From Algibacter pacificus (GTDB taxonomy: Bacteria > Bacteroidota > Bacteroidia > Flavobacteriales > Flavobacteriaceae), in NCBI RefSeq assembly GCF_008033385.1, contig NZ_VOGY01000007.1:219195-283194 (forward strand): a stretch of DNA of 64,000 nucleotides, given 5' to 3'. Under the pieces are notes generated by a model. That model searched no databases. It worked only from the letters and a program-made list of their open reading frames with translations, and was not told where the DNA came from. Shown here in pieces: positions 53,626 to 62,125 of the stretch; position 1 is the stretch's first letter; the number at the start of each line of letters is the position of its first letter. The translations under genes were made by a program, and so were the position numbers.

Positions 53626-54735
53626 GTGATCAAGTTACACGACAAATATTTTAAACCATTTATTCCAGCTAAACAAATCGATGAGGCTTTAGCAAAAATG
53701 GCCGATGATATAGCAAATGATATTGGAGATGAAATCCCTGTTTTTATTGGAATTCTTAACGGTTCCTTTATGGTGGTAAGCGATTTTGTAAAAAAATATC
53801 CAAAACCTTGTGAGGTTACTTTCATCAAATTAGCATCGTATGAAGGTGTGAAATCTACCGAAGACATCCAACGTTTAATTGGTTTAACCCAAGATTTATC
53901 TGGACGTACCGTAGTTATTCTGGAAGACATTATAGACACTGGAAATACGCTTGCAGAAGTACACCGCATTTTTAAAAATGAAAATGTAAAATCGTTAAAA
54001 ATTGCCACGCTATTTTACAAACCCGAAGCGTATAAAAAAGACTTTAAACTACACTATGTTGGTATAGAAATCCCTAATAAATTTATTGTAGGTTACGGCC
54101 TAGATTACGATGGATTAGGACGTAATATACCAGAAATATATCAAATAAAAGAAACACAACACATGACGAATTTAGTACTATTTGGCCCTCCAGGAGCAGG
54201 TAAAGGAACTCAAGCAAACTTTTTAAAAGAAAAATATAACTTGGTACACATTTCTACCGGTGATGTTTTTAGATTTAACATTAAAAACGAAACCGCTTTA
54301 GGTATGTTAGCCAAATCGTTTATTGATAAAGGTGAACTTGTTCCAGACCAAGTAACTATAGATATGTTGAATGCTGAAGTTGAAAAAAATTCTGATGCCA
54401 ACGGATTTATTTTCGATGGTTTCCCAAGAACAAATGCACAAGCTGAATCTTTAGATAAATTAATGGAAAGCAAAGATTCGCAAATTGATGCCATGATTGC
54501 TCTAGAGGTTGACGATGAAATTTTAGTTGGTCGTTTATTAGAAAGAGGAAAAACAAGTGGAAGAGCCGATGATGCTGATGAATCTATTATTAGAAATAGA
54601 ATTACAGAATATTACAGCAAAACCGCCATATTAAAAGATTATTACAACGCACAAAACAAATATTTTGGTGTTGATGGCGTTGGAAGTATCGAAGAAATTA
54701 CCGTGCGTTTAAGCACAACAATAGACAATCTATAA
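53626..54735 (+). CDS. adk: Fused hypoxanthine phosphoribosyltransferase - adenylate kinase
   Basis: This 369-residue protein combines two purine enzymes. Residues 1-175 are a type I phosphoribosyltransferase that salvages hypoxanthine/guanine with PRPP (PRPP loop VVILEDIIDTGNTLAEV; substrate region KFIVGYGLDYDGLGRNIPEI). Residues 180-369 are adenylate kinase: Walker A LVLFGPPGAGKGTQANFL, STGDVFRFNI, GFIFDGFPRTNAQAE, and a short-type lid LERGKTSGRADDADES. The start is GTG at 53626. Met180 at the junction (nt 54163) could also start a free adenylate kinase. A family of such fusions exists in Flavobacteriaceae. It is divergent from purK. Confidence 0.95.
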   Translation: MIKLHDKYFKPFIPAKQIDEALAKMADDIANDIGDEIPVFIGILNGSFMVVSDFVKKYPKPCEVTFIKLASYEGVKSTEDIQRLIGLTQDLSGRTVVILEDIIDTGNTLAEVHRIFKNENVKSLKIATLFYKPEAYKKDFKLHYVGIEIPNKFIVGYGLDYDGLGRNIPEIYQIKETQHMTNLVLFGPPGAGKGTQANFLKEKYNLVHISTGDVFRFNIKNETALGMLAKSFIDKGELVPDQVTIDMLNAEVEKNSDANGFIFDGFPRTNAQAESLDKLMESKDSQIDAMIALEVDDEILVGRLLERGKTSGRADDADESIIRNRITEYYSKTAILKDYYNAQNKYFGVDGVGSIEEITVRLSTTIDNL

Positions 54736-54838
54736 GTTGTAAACGTTTATTCGATTAGCTGTTTAGAAGGAACAGATACGCTTATTTGGTATTACACCAA
54801 CTAAACAACTTAAAAAAGCAAATAAACAAGAAAGAAAA

Positions 54839-55834
54839 ATGACAGAAGGAAATTTTGTAGATTACGTAAAAATGTACGTAAGCTCTGGTAAAGGTGGCCG
54901 TGGATCGGCCCATTTACATCGTGAAAAATATATAACCAAAGGTGGCCCCGATGGTGGAGATGGTGGTCGTGGAGGCCACGTTATTCTGCGAGGAAACGCT
55001 AACCTTTGGACCCTTCTGCATTTAAAATTTAAAAAACACATTCGTGCCGGTCACGGAGAAAATGGTGGAAAAAGTAGAAGTTTTGGTGCCGATGGGGAAG
55101 ATTTTTACCTAGACGTACCATTAGGAACGGTAGTTCGCGATACAGAAACCAACGAAATACTTCTGGAAATCACCGAAAACGGAGAAGAGCAAATTATTGC
55201 CGAAGGTGGAAAAGGTGGTCTAGGAAACTGGCACTTTCGCTCTTCCACAAACCAAACCCCACGCTATGCGCAACCGGGTTTACCTATGGAAGAAAAGTAC
55301 ATCACTTTAGAGTTAAAAGTACTTGCCGATGTGGGTCTAGTAGGTTTTCCAAATGCAGGAAAATCAACCCTATTATCTGTAGTAACTTCTGCTAAACCAA
55401 AAATTGCCGATTACGAATTCACGACCCTAAAACCAAATTTAGGAATTGTAGAATATCGTGATTTCCAAACCTTTGTTATGGCCGATATTCCTGGAATTAT
55501 CGAAGGCGCCGCCGAAGGTAAAGGTTTAGGGCATTACTTTTTACGTCATATTGAGCGTAACTCCATTTTGTTGTTTCTGATTCCTGCCGATGCAGAAGAC
55601 ATTAAAAAACAATACGATATTTTACTCGATGAACTCCGTCGTTACAACCCAGAAATGCTGGATAAAGATCGTATAATAGCCATATCAAAATGCGATATGC
55701 TAGACGACGAACTTCAAGCCGAGTTAAAAATAGAACTAGACAACGAACTTCCAATTCCTTATTTATTTATTTCGTCTGTAGCCCAAAAAGGTATTACCGA
55801 ATTAAAAGATACACTATGGAAAATGCTTAACTAA
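54839..55834 (+). CDS. obgE: GTPase Obg/CgtA
   Basis: This 331-residue essential GTPase is involved in 50S ribosome maturation and stress responses. The glycine-rich Obg fold (about 1-158) has [20 protein letters not shown]. The G domain follows: G1 [18 protein letters not shown]2/G3 [15 protein letters not shown] and [21 protein letters not shown]4 ISKCDM. There is no C-terminal OCT domain, which is usual for this group. It lies 103 bp after hpt-adk and may share its transcript. Confidence 0.97.
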   Translation: MTEGNFVDYVKMYVSSGKGGRGSAHLHREKYITKGGPDGGDGGRGGHVILRGNANLWTLLHLKFKKHIRAGHGENGGKSRSFGADGEDFYLDVPLGTVVRDTETNEILLEITENGEEQIIAEGGKGGLGNWHFRSSTNQTPRYAQPGLPMEEKYITLELKVLADVGLVGFPNAGKSTLLSVVTSAKPKIADYEFTTLKPNLGIVEYRDFQTFVMADIPGIIEGAAEGKGLGHYFLRHIERNSILLFLIPADAEDIKKQYDILLDELRRYNPEMLDKDRIIAISKCDMLDDELQAELKIELDNELPIPYLFISSVAQKGITELKDTLWKMLN

Positions 55835-55845
55835 TACCTTATTTA

Positions 55846-55910
55846 GGGCGTTACCCAAAAGGGTCGCGCTTTCACTACTCGCTCCCTTCCTTCGGTCGGG
55901 GAGCTCAAAA
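55846..55910 (+). repeat. Dispersed repeat, degenerate copy
   Basis: It begins GGGCGTTACCCAAAAGGGTC, then GCGCTTTC, matching about 28 bp at one end of the repeat at 38518-38367. It then diverges into CACTACTCGCTCCCTTCC and a hairpin (GCTCCC 55881-55886 with GGGAGC 55899-55904). It lies 12 bp after obgE. The other end of the full element is not recognisable. Confidence 0.6.
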
Positions 55911-56096
55911 CATTTAGTCTGTCCTATACTGTTGAAATCACAAATACAAGTAAAAACCTGCTAAAATTTATTTGATCGCTATCTTTTAGCCAATTTACCT
56001 TCAAAAAAAGAAATAATTTACTACAAGCCTATTGTTTTCTTATAGTAAGAGCTGTTAATATTAACATCAAAATAAAACATATTCATATTTTTACTC

Positions 56097-56104
56097 TATT
56101 TTTG
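56097..56104 (+). promoter_or_regulatory. Putative sigma-factor gene -7 promoter box
   Basis: TATTTTTG matches TAnnTTTG exactly, 18-25 bp before the ECF sigma start. No TTG is seen at -33. Confidence 0.4.
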
Positions 56105-56121
56105 ATAAAAATATTTAAGCC

Positions 56122-56673
56122 ATGCCGAAACACGAAATACATCCAGACCAATGGATAGATTTATATGCCGACTACTTGTTTAATTACACTATTACCCGTG
56201 TAAACGATCGAGAAATTGCGCAAGATTTGGTACAGGACACCTTTTTCGCTGGTTTAAAATCAATGAAAAATTTTAAAGGAGAAGCTAGCGAACGTACTTG
56301 GCTAGTATCTATTTTAAAGAGAAAAATAATCGATCACTACCGAAAAATAAATTCTAATAAAGGCAAAGCAGAGGTTAGAGTGCAATATAACGACACAGAA
56401 ACAGAAGGAAATTGGCTCGAAGAGCGTATTGCAGATCCCTTCGACAAAACAGCAGAAGATAGCATGCAAAACACGGAGTTAGGCAATGCTATACACAACT
56501 GTTTAAGTAAATTACCCTATAAACAAGCTAGTGTTTTTAAAATGAAAACCATACTTAATTATGAAACCGAGGTAATTTGTAATGAACTAAACATTACTGC
56601 GTCTAACCTATGGGTAATTATCCATAGAGCTCGAACTGCTATGGCCGACTGCTTAAAAGAAAATTGGTTTTAA
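56122..56673 (+). CDS. ECF-type RNA polymerase sigma factor
   Basis: This 183-residue sigma-70-family protein has region 2 (about 10-80; WIDLYADYLFNYTITRVNDR, EIAQDLVQDTFFAGLKSMKN and the -10 reading helix ERTWLVSILKRKIIDHYRK). Region 4 (about 125-180) has LSKLPYKQASVFKMKTILNY and NELNITASNLWVIIHRARTA. The small protein encoded 2 bp downstream carries Cys/His motifs of a zinc-binding anti-sigma, so the pair forms a regulatory module. The stimulus and regulon are unknown. Confidence 0.93.
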   Translation: MPKHEIHPDQWIDLYADYLFNYTITRVNDREIAQDLVQDTFFAGLKSMKNFKGEASERTWLVSILKRKIIDHYRKINSNKGKAEVRVQYNDTETEGNWLEERIADPFDKTAEDSMQNTELGNAIHNCLSKLPYKQASVFKMKTILNYETEVICNELNITASNLWVIIHRARTAMADCLKENWF

Positions 56674-56675
56674 TT

Positions 56676-56939
56676 ATGAGTAAAAAAATAAACATATTTA
56701 TACCTTGCGATGAAGCAAATCATATTTGCGATAAAAGCCAATACAACGAGGCTAACATATGGGAAAAACTAAAACTAACTTTACATTTAGCAATTTGTAA
56801 AGCCTGTAGACGCTATTCTAAAAACAATGGAAAATTAACCAAAAGCATTAAAAAATCGCACGTAGATTGCCTAACGCCAGAATGTAAAGAAATAATGAAA
56901 AAAGAACTAGAACAAGCTTTAAAAACAAAAGAAAACTAG
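56676..56939 (+). CDS. Putative small zinc-binding anti-sigma factor
   Basis: This protein of about 87 residues has ANHICDKSQYNEANIWEKLK and LHLAICKACRRYSKN. His and Cys spacing (H-x3-C, then H-x3-C-x2-C) matches the zinc anti-sigma (ZAS) motif. It has no membrane segment, so it would be a soluble anti-sigma. ATG at 56676 is used, since an earlier TTG would start inside the sigma gene. The gene is 2 bp after the sigma stop, strongly suggesting a pair. A second Cys pair (DCLTPECKE) lies near the end. Confidence 0.75.
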   Translation: MSKKINIFIPCDEANHICDKSQYNEANIWEKLKLTLHLAICKACRRYSKNNGKLTKSIKKSHVDCLTPECKEIMKKELEQALKTKEN

Positions 56940-56940
56940 T

Positions 56941-57768
56941 TTATAAAAGCATTAAAACCAACCATAAAATAGGTAAAGATTCTACCCAAAACGACGCAAA
57001 ATACACACTTTGTTGCTTATTAGATATTAACACAGACGCTCCCGTAACTAGAGACATTATAAGTAAAATTAACACTTTTATTTGATGGGTTTCATCCTTA
57101 AAAAATTCTAATAAAAAATACAGTATCAACAACAAAACCCCCATTAATTTCGTCCCCTTCACTCCAATTTTTTGAGGTACTGTGGATAATTTTAAACTAT
57201 CAAATTTTAAATCTCGAATTTCAAAAGGTAACATTAATACCAAAATGTAAGTATAGCGCTGTCCAGCCGTTAAAATCACATCAGTATCAATAGTGTAATT
57301 ATTTTCTACTAAGGGAAGGAATACGGTAACGCCCATCCAAACCAAGGCAATAAGATAAATTTTAAGTCCTCCAATACTTCTTAAATTATTCTTTTGATCT
57401 AAGAATAACTTTTTAGGTAAAAAAGGAATGGCATACAAAAACGTGACCAAACCAAATCCTGCAATACAAACTAAAGTACTTGTACTTAACTGAAAACCAT
57501 AGTAGCACATCAAAATAAAAGCGAAAAAAGAAAAAACCTGAATAGTCTTTAACCACCCAGTCAAGCCACGATGATGGAATTTGGCGACCCCAAAATACTT
57601 TACAAAATTATACCCCGTAATGGAGGCAAAAAACACAAAACAAAGTACATTTTTTTCATACGAAAAACCAAACTCTAAAAGCGTTATATATGTTAAAGAA
57701 TAAACTGATAACGCGACATGTATACTACTATTCAAATAAAAATTAAAAAGTTGTTTTACGAGCTTCAT
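56941..57768 (-). CDS. UbiA-like integral membrane protein
   Basis: This 275-residue protein has about eight hydrophobic helices (IHVALSVYSLTYITLLEFGF; VFSFFAFILMCYYGFQL; IYLIALVWMGVTVFLPLV). Near the middle of the second half, MLPFEIRDLKFDSLKLST resembles the second Asp-rich motif of UbiA prenyltransferases (DxxxD). The first Asp motif (NxxxDxxxD) is not clear; FASITGYNFVKYFG stands in that position. It is probably a UbiA-superfamily member whose activity is uncertain or lost. It is convergent with the anti-sigma gene with a 1-base gap. Confidence 0.7.
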   Translation of the reverse strand: MKLVKQLFNFYLNSSIHVALSVYSLTYITLLEFGFSYEKNVLCFVFFASITGYNFVKYFGVAKFHHRGLTGWLKTIQVFSFFAFILMCYYGFQLSTSTLVCIAGFGLVTFLYAIPFLPKKLFLDQKNNLRSIGGLKIYLIALVWMGVTVFLPLVENNYTIDTDVILTAGQRYTYILVLMLPFEIRDLKFDSLKLSTVPQKIGVKGTKLMGVLLLILYFLLEFFKDETHQIKVLILLIMSLVTGASVLISNKQQSVYFASFWVESLPILWLVLMLL

Positions 57769-57854
57769 GCCGTAAAAATAAACAAACTGTTGATAACATA
57801 TTTAAATGGTTCAAAACTTTCCTATTTCTGCAACTCAAGACATCAATTATTATT

Positions 57855-57862
57855 TATTTTTG
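57855..57862 (+). promoter_or_regulatory. Putative gcvP -7 promoter box
   Basis: TATTTTTG matches TAnnTTTG exactly, 28-35 bp before the gcvP start; no obvious -33 TTG. No glycine-riboswitch-like structure is evident in the leader. Confidence 0.45.
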
Positions 57863-57889
57863 CGAATTATATAACAAATTGTAACTGTA

Positions 57890-60739
57890 ATGAATACAAA
57901 TGCTTTCGCTTTACGTCATATTGGTCCCCAAGCAGACGACCAAAAAAAAATGTTAACAACTATTGGTGTAGATTCTTTGGATCAGCTTATAAATGAAACC
58001 ATCCCCAATGATATTCGTCTAAAAAAAGGGTTGAATTTAGATGATCCCATGACGGAACATGAGTATTTATTGCATATCCATGAATTATCGAAAAAAAACA
58101 AAGCCTACACAACTTATATAGGTTTAGGATATCACCCAACAATATTACCTGCAGTTATCCAACGTAATATTTTAGAAAATCCAGGCTGGTACACTGCGTA
58201 TACACCATACCAAGCAGAAATTGCACAAGGTAGATTGGAAGCCCTTTTAAATTACCAAACCATGGTTATTGATTTAACCGGAATGGAAATTGCTAATGCA
58301 TCGCTACTGGATGAAAGTACTGCAGCAGCCGAAGCAATGAGTTTACTTTTTGCTGTTAGAGAGCGTGACCAGAAAAAATCTGGAATTAATAAGTTTTTTG
58401 TTTCCGAAAATATATTGCCTCAAACTTTAGCTTTACTAAAAACCAGATCCTACCCTATTGGTATTGAATTAATTGTTGGCAAAGAAGAAGACTTTAGTTT
58501 TTCTGAAGATTTTTTTGGTGCTATTCTTCAATATCCAGGAAAAGATGGTCAAATTACAGACATCAAATCATTTATATCAAAAGCTAACGATAACAGAATA
58601 AAAGTTGCCGTAGCAGCAGATATTTTAAGTTTAGTAAAACTAGAAGCACCTGGTAAGTTTGGTGCCGATGTTGTGGTTGGAACTACCCAACGTTTTGGAA
58701 TCCCTATGGGGTATGGAGGTCCTCACGCCGCTTACTTTGCAACAAAAGAAGCTTACAAACGTGATCTTCCCGGACGTATTATTGGAATTACTAAAGACGC
58801 CAATGGTAATCGTGCTTTACGTATGGCCTTACAAACGCGTGAGCAACATATTAAACGTGATAAAGCCACATCAAATATTTGTACTGCTCAAGTGCTTTTA
58901 GCCGTTATGGCAAGTATGTACGGCGTATATCACGGCCCAAAAGGTTTAAAACACATTGCCAATAAAGTGCATAACAAAGCTGTAACTTTAGCTAATGCCT
59001 TAGAAAAATTAGGATACAAACAAGTTAACTCTTCGTTTTTTGATACGCTTCAAATAAAAACGAAAGCGAAAAAAATCAAAAAAGTAGCTACAGAAAAAAA
59101 GGTTAACTTTTACTACCCCGATAAAAACACAGTAACTATTTCTATAAATGAAACCACTTCAATTAGAGATATTAACTATTTAATTTCTGTTTTTGCTGAA
59201 GCTGCAGATAAAAAAACAATTCGCATTTCTGCTATTGAAAATTTTAATAATATCGATGTTGTTGCGCAACGCCAATCCGATTTTTTAACAAGCGATATTT
59301 TCAACACGCACCATTCTGAAACAGAATTAATGCGCTATATAAAAATGTTAGAACGTAAAGATTTATCTCTAAATCATTCTATGATTTCTTTAGGTTCTTG
59401 TACTATGAAACTTAATGCAGCATCCGAAATGTTACCATTAAGCATTTTTAAATGGGCAAATATTCATCCTTTTGTACCTAAAAAACAAGCCAAAGGTTAC
59501 TTAACGGTAATAAAAGAATTAGAAAATCAACTTACAGAAATTACTGGATTTGCAGCCACATCATTACAACCAAACTCTGGAGCTCAAGGTGAGTTTGCCG
59601 GTTTAATGGTAATAAAAGCATATCACGAATCTCGTGGAGATGCCCATAGAAAAATATGTTTAATTCCATCCTCGGCACACGGAACAAATCCTGCTAGTGC
59701 CGTTATGGCTGGTATGAAAGTCGTAGTAACAAAATCGACCGCAGAAGGAAATATTGATGTCGACGATTTACGCGAAAAAGCAGAATTACATAAGGATAAT
59801 TTAGCTTGTTTAATGGTTACTTACCCATCTACACATGGTGTTTACGAGTCGGCTATTAAAGAAATTACACAAATAATTCACGATAACGGCGGACAAGTTT
59901 ATATGGATGGCGCCAACATGAATGCCCAAGTAGGCCTAACAAACCCTGGAAATATTGGAGCAGATGTTTGTCATTTAAATTTACATAAAACTTTTGCTAT
60001 TCCTCATGGTGGTGGTGGTCCTGGTGTTGGTCCTATATGCGTTGCCAAACAATTGGTTCCTTTTCTTCCAGGCAATCCAGTAGTAAAAACCGGTGGTAAA
60101 AAAGCTATTTCTGCTATTTCTGCAGCCCCTTTTGGATCGGCTTTAGTTTGTTTAATTTCTTATGGATATATTAAAATGCTGGGGGCTGAAGGTTTAACCG
60201 AATCTACAAAACTAGCCATTTTAAACGCCAATTACATCAAAGAACGTTTACAAGGTAATTTTGATACCTTATATTCTGGAGAACGCGGCCGTGCAGCTCA
60301 CGAAATGATTGTAGATTGTCGTCCATTTAAAGTAAATGGTATTGAAGTTACCGACATAGCCAAACGCTTAATGGATTATGGATTCCATGCCCCTACCGTA
60401 TCCTTTCCTGTAGCCGGAACCTTAATGATTGAACCTACAGAAAGTGAAAGTAAAGCAGAAATTGATCGTTTTTGCGACGCCATGATATCCATTAAACAAG
60501 AGATAGACAGTGTATCTAAAGAAGATGATAATAACGTATTAAAAAACGCACCGCATACTTTAGACATGATTACTTCAGACCAATGGAATTTCCCTTACTC
60601 TCGTGAAACCGCAGCTTTTCCAATAGGTTACGTGCGAGAAAACAAATTCTGGCCAAGTGTTCGACGCGTTAATGATGCCCATGGAGATCGCAATTTAATA
60701 TGCTCATGCACACCTATTGAAGAGTATATAGAAGCTTAA
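57890..60739 (+). CDS. gcvP: Glycine dehydrogenase (decarboxylating), P-protein of the glycine cleavage system
   Basis: This 949-residue single-chain P-protein is the PLP enzyme that decarboxylates glycine and passes the aminomethyl group to the lipoyl H-protein. The N-terminal half (YIGLGYHPTILPAVIQRNIL; NPGWYTAYTPYQAEIAQGRL) and C-terminal half (SLGSCTMKLNAASEMLPLS; SSAHGTNPASAVMAGMKVVV) are duplicated folds. The PLP lysine is K700 in HLNLHKTFAIPHGGGGPGVG. Genes for GcvT/GcvH are not in the window, so the system is split. It is ended by a strong terminator. Confidence 0.98.
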   Translation: MNTNAFALRHIGPQADDQKKMLTTIGVDSLDQLINETIPNDIRLKKGLNLDDPMTEHEYLLHIHELSKKNKAYTTYIGLGYHPTILPAVIQRNILENPGWYTAYTPYQAEIAQGRLEALLNYQTMVIDLTGMEIANASLLDESTAAAEAMSLLFAVRERDQKKSGINKFFVSENILPQTLALLKTRSYPIGIELIVGKEEDFSFSEDFFGAILQYPGKDGQITDIKSFISKANDNRIKVAVAADILSLVKLEAPGKFGADVVVGTTQRFGIPMGYGGPHAAYFATKEAYKRDLPGRIIGITKDANGNRALRMALQTREQHIKRDKATSNICTAQVLLAVMASMYGVYHGPKGLKHIANKVHNKAVTLANALEKLGYKQVNSSFFDTLQIKTKAKKIKKVATEKKVNFYYPDKNTVTISINETTSIRDINYLISVFAEAADKKTIRISAIENFNNIDVVAQRQSDFLTSDIFNTHHSETELMRYIKMLERKDLSLNHSMISLGSCTMKLNAASEMLPLSIFKWANIHPFVPKKQAKGYLTVIKELENQLTEITGFAATSLQPNSGAQGEFAGLMVIKAYHESRGDAHRKICLIPSSAHGTNPASAVMAGMKVVVTKSTAEGNIDVDDLREKAELHKDNLACLMVTYPSTHGVYESAIKEITQIIHDNGGQVYMDGANMNAQVGLTNPGNIGADVCHLNLHKTFAIPHGGGGPGVGPICVAKQLVPFLPGNPVVKTGGKKAISAISAAPFGSALVCLISYGYIKMLGAEGLTESTKLAILNANYIKERLQGNFDTLYSGERGRAAHEMIVDCRPFKVNGIEVTDIAKRLMDYGFHAPTVSFPVAGTLMIEPTESESKAEIDRFCDAMISIKQEIDSVSKEDDNNVLKNAPHTLDMITSDQWNFPYSRETAAFPIGYVRENKFWPSVRRVNDAHGDRNLICSCTPIEEYIEA

Positions 60740-60801
60740 AAACCGTTTGAACATCGTAAATTTAATTAAATCAATTTCTCTATTTTTTAAGAAGATTATA
60801 T

Positions 60802-60837
60802 ATTGCCGATATAATAAACCATATCGGCAATTTTTTG
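60802..60837 (+). terminator. Terminator of gcvP, abutting the next start codon
   Basis: ATTGCCGATAT (60802-60812) pairs with ATATCGGCAAT (60821-60831), followed by TTTTTTG. The T-run ends only 4-5 bases before the ATG at 60842. Confidence 0.85.
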
Positions 60838-60841
60838 TAAA

Positions 60842-61900
60842 ATGAATATTAAAATTACTGGAACAGGAAGTTACATTCCATCCTACGTTGAAAAAAATGA
60901 AGATTTTCACAATAACGAATTTTTAAATACAGATGGTACACTTATTAATGCACCAAATGAAGTCATTGTCAGGAAATTTAAAGCCATTACGGGTATTGAT
61001 GAACGTCGGTATGCAGACAAACATTTAAACACATCAGATTTAGCATCCTTCGCTGCTGAAAAAGCCATTGAAAACGCTAAAATTAACAGAGAAGATTTAG
61101 ACTATATCATAGTCGCACATAATTATGGCGATGTACGTCATGGAAGCATACAAAGTGATACCGTGCCAAGTATGGCATCCCGAGTTAAACATTTACTGCG
61201 CATAAAAAATCCTAACTGTGTTAGTTACGATCTTCTTTTTGGATGTCCAGGCTGGATACAAGGTGTAATACAAGCTAATGCTTTTATAAAAGCAGGTATT
61301 GCAAAAAAATGCTTAGTGATAGGAGCAGAAACACTATCTAGAATCCTTGACCCTCACGATCGTGATTCTATGATTTATAGCGATGGAGCTGGAGCGGTCA
61401 TTATTGAAGCTACAGATGATGAAGGCGGCATACTAAATCACAAATCAGCCACACATTCTTTAGATGAGGCGCTCTATATTTATTTCGGGGAAACCAATAA
61501 CCCAGAGATAAAAGAAGACCGTCGATATATTAAAATGTACGGACGTAAAATTTACGAATTTGCGTTAACCAATGTTCCCCTAGCCATGAAATCTTGCCTA
61601 GACGAAACAAATATCGATATTAAAGACGTTAAAAAAGTATTAATCCATCAGGCAAACGAAAAAATGGACGAAGCCATTGTAAAACGCTTCTTTAAACTAT
61701 ACAACTTAGATATGCCAGAAGGTATAATGCCTATGTCCATAGCAAAATTAGGAAATTCTAGCGTTGCAACAGTACCAACTTTACTCGACATAATCTTAAA
61801 AGGAGAACTTGAAAATCAAGAAATTAAAAAAGGTGATATTATACTTTTTGCAAGTGTAGGAGCAGGTATGAATATAAATGCTATTGTCTATAAACATTAA
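60842..61900 (+). CDS. 3-oxoacyl-ACP synthase III (KAS III) homologue
   Basis: This 352-residue thiolase-fold condensing enzyme has the KAS III triad: C135 in SYDLLFGCPGWIQGV, H269 in VLIHQANEKMDEAI and N305 in AKLGNSSVATVPTLL. Typical segments are ITGTGSYIPSYVEKNEDF and MIYSDGAGAVIIEAT. It is not next to plsX, rpmF or acpP, so it is probably a second, specialised enzyme for priming a fatty-acyl or polyketide-like product, not the housekeeping FabH. An insert (NTDGTLINAPNEVIVRKFKA) near the N-terminus is longer than in FabH. The FkbM and GT2 genes downstream may or may not belong with it. Confidence 0.9.
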   Translation: MNIKITGTGSYIPSYVEKNEDFHNNEFLNTDGTLINAPNEVIVRKFKAITGIDERRYADKHLNTSDLASFAAEKAIENAKINREDLDYIIVAHNYGDVRHGSIQSDTVPSMASRVKHLLRIKNPNCVSYDLLFGCPGWIQGVIQANAFIKAGIAKKCLVIGAETLSRILDPHDRDSMIYSDGAGAVIIEATDDEGGILNHKSATHSLDEALYIYFGETNNPEIKEDRRYIKMYGRKIYEFALTNVPLAMKSCLDETNIDIKDVKKVLIHQANEKMDEAIVKRFFKLYNLDMPEGIMPMSIAKLGNSSVATVPTLLDIILKGELENQEIKKGDIILFASVGAGMNINAIVYKH

Positions 61901-61916
61901 AATATAGTGTTTTAAC

Positions 61917-61977
61917 AAAAGTGAGGTAAATATCTTTTAATAGCAATATATAAAAGGTGTTTACCTCACTTTTTTTT
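61917..61977 (+). terminator. Terminator of the KAS III gene
   Basis: GTGAGGTAAA (61921-61930) and TTTACCTCAC (61960-61969) form a 10-bp stem, extended inward by CTTTTA/TAAAAG pairing. A run of eight or more T follows. Confidence 0.88.
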
Positions 61978-62125
61978 AATGGTTCCATCTATTTTTATAT
62001 AAAAAATCCAACAACTACTTATAATCTTTTTACACTCCTTAAAATAGACCAAAACTTAAAATAATGTAGCGTAGATATATAAATCAAGAATTAATCTCAA
62101 TATATTTACCAAACATTACAATCGA

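Noticed and set aside
57718..57996. 92-codon open frame upstream of gcvP
   Set aside because: It overlaps the 5' ends of both flanking genes in another frame and covers the gcvP promoter; no protein likeness.
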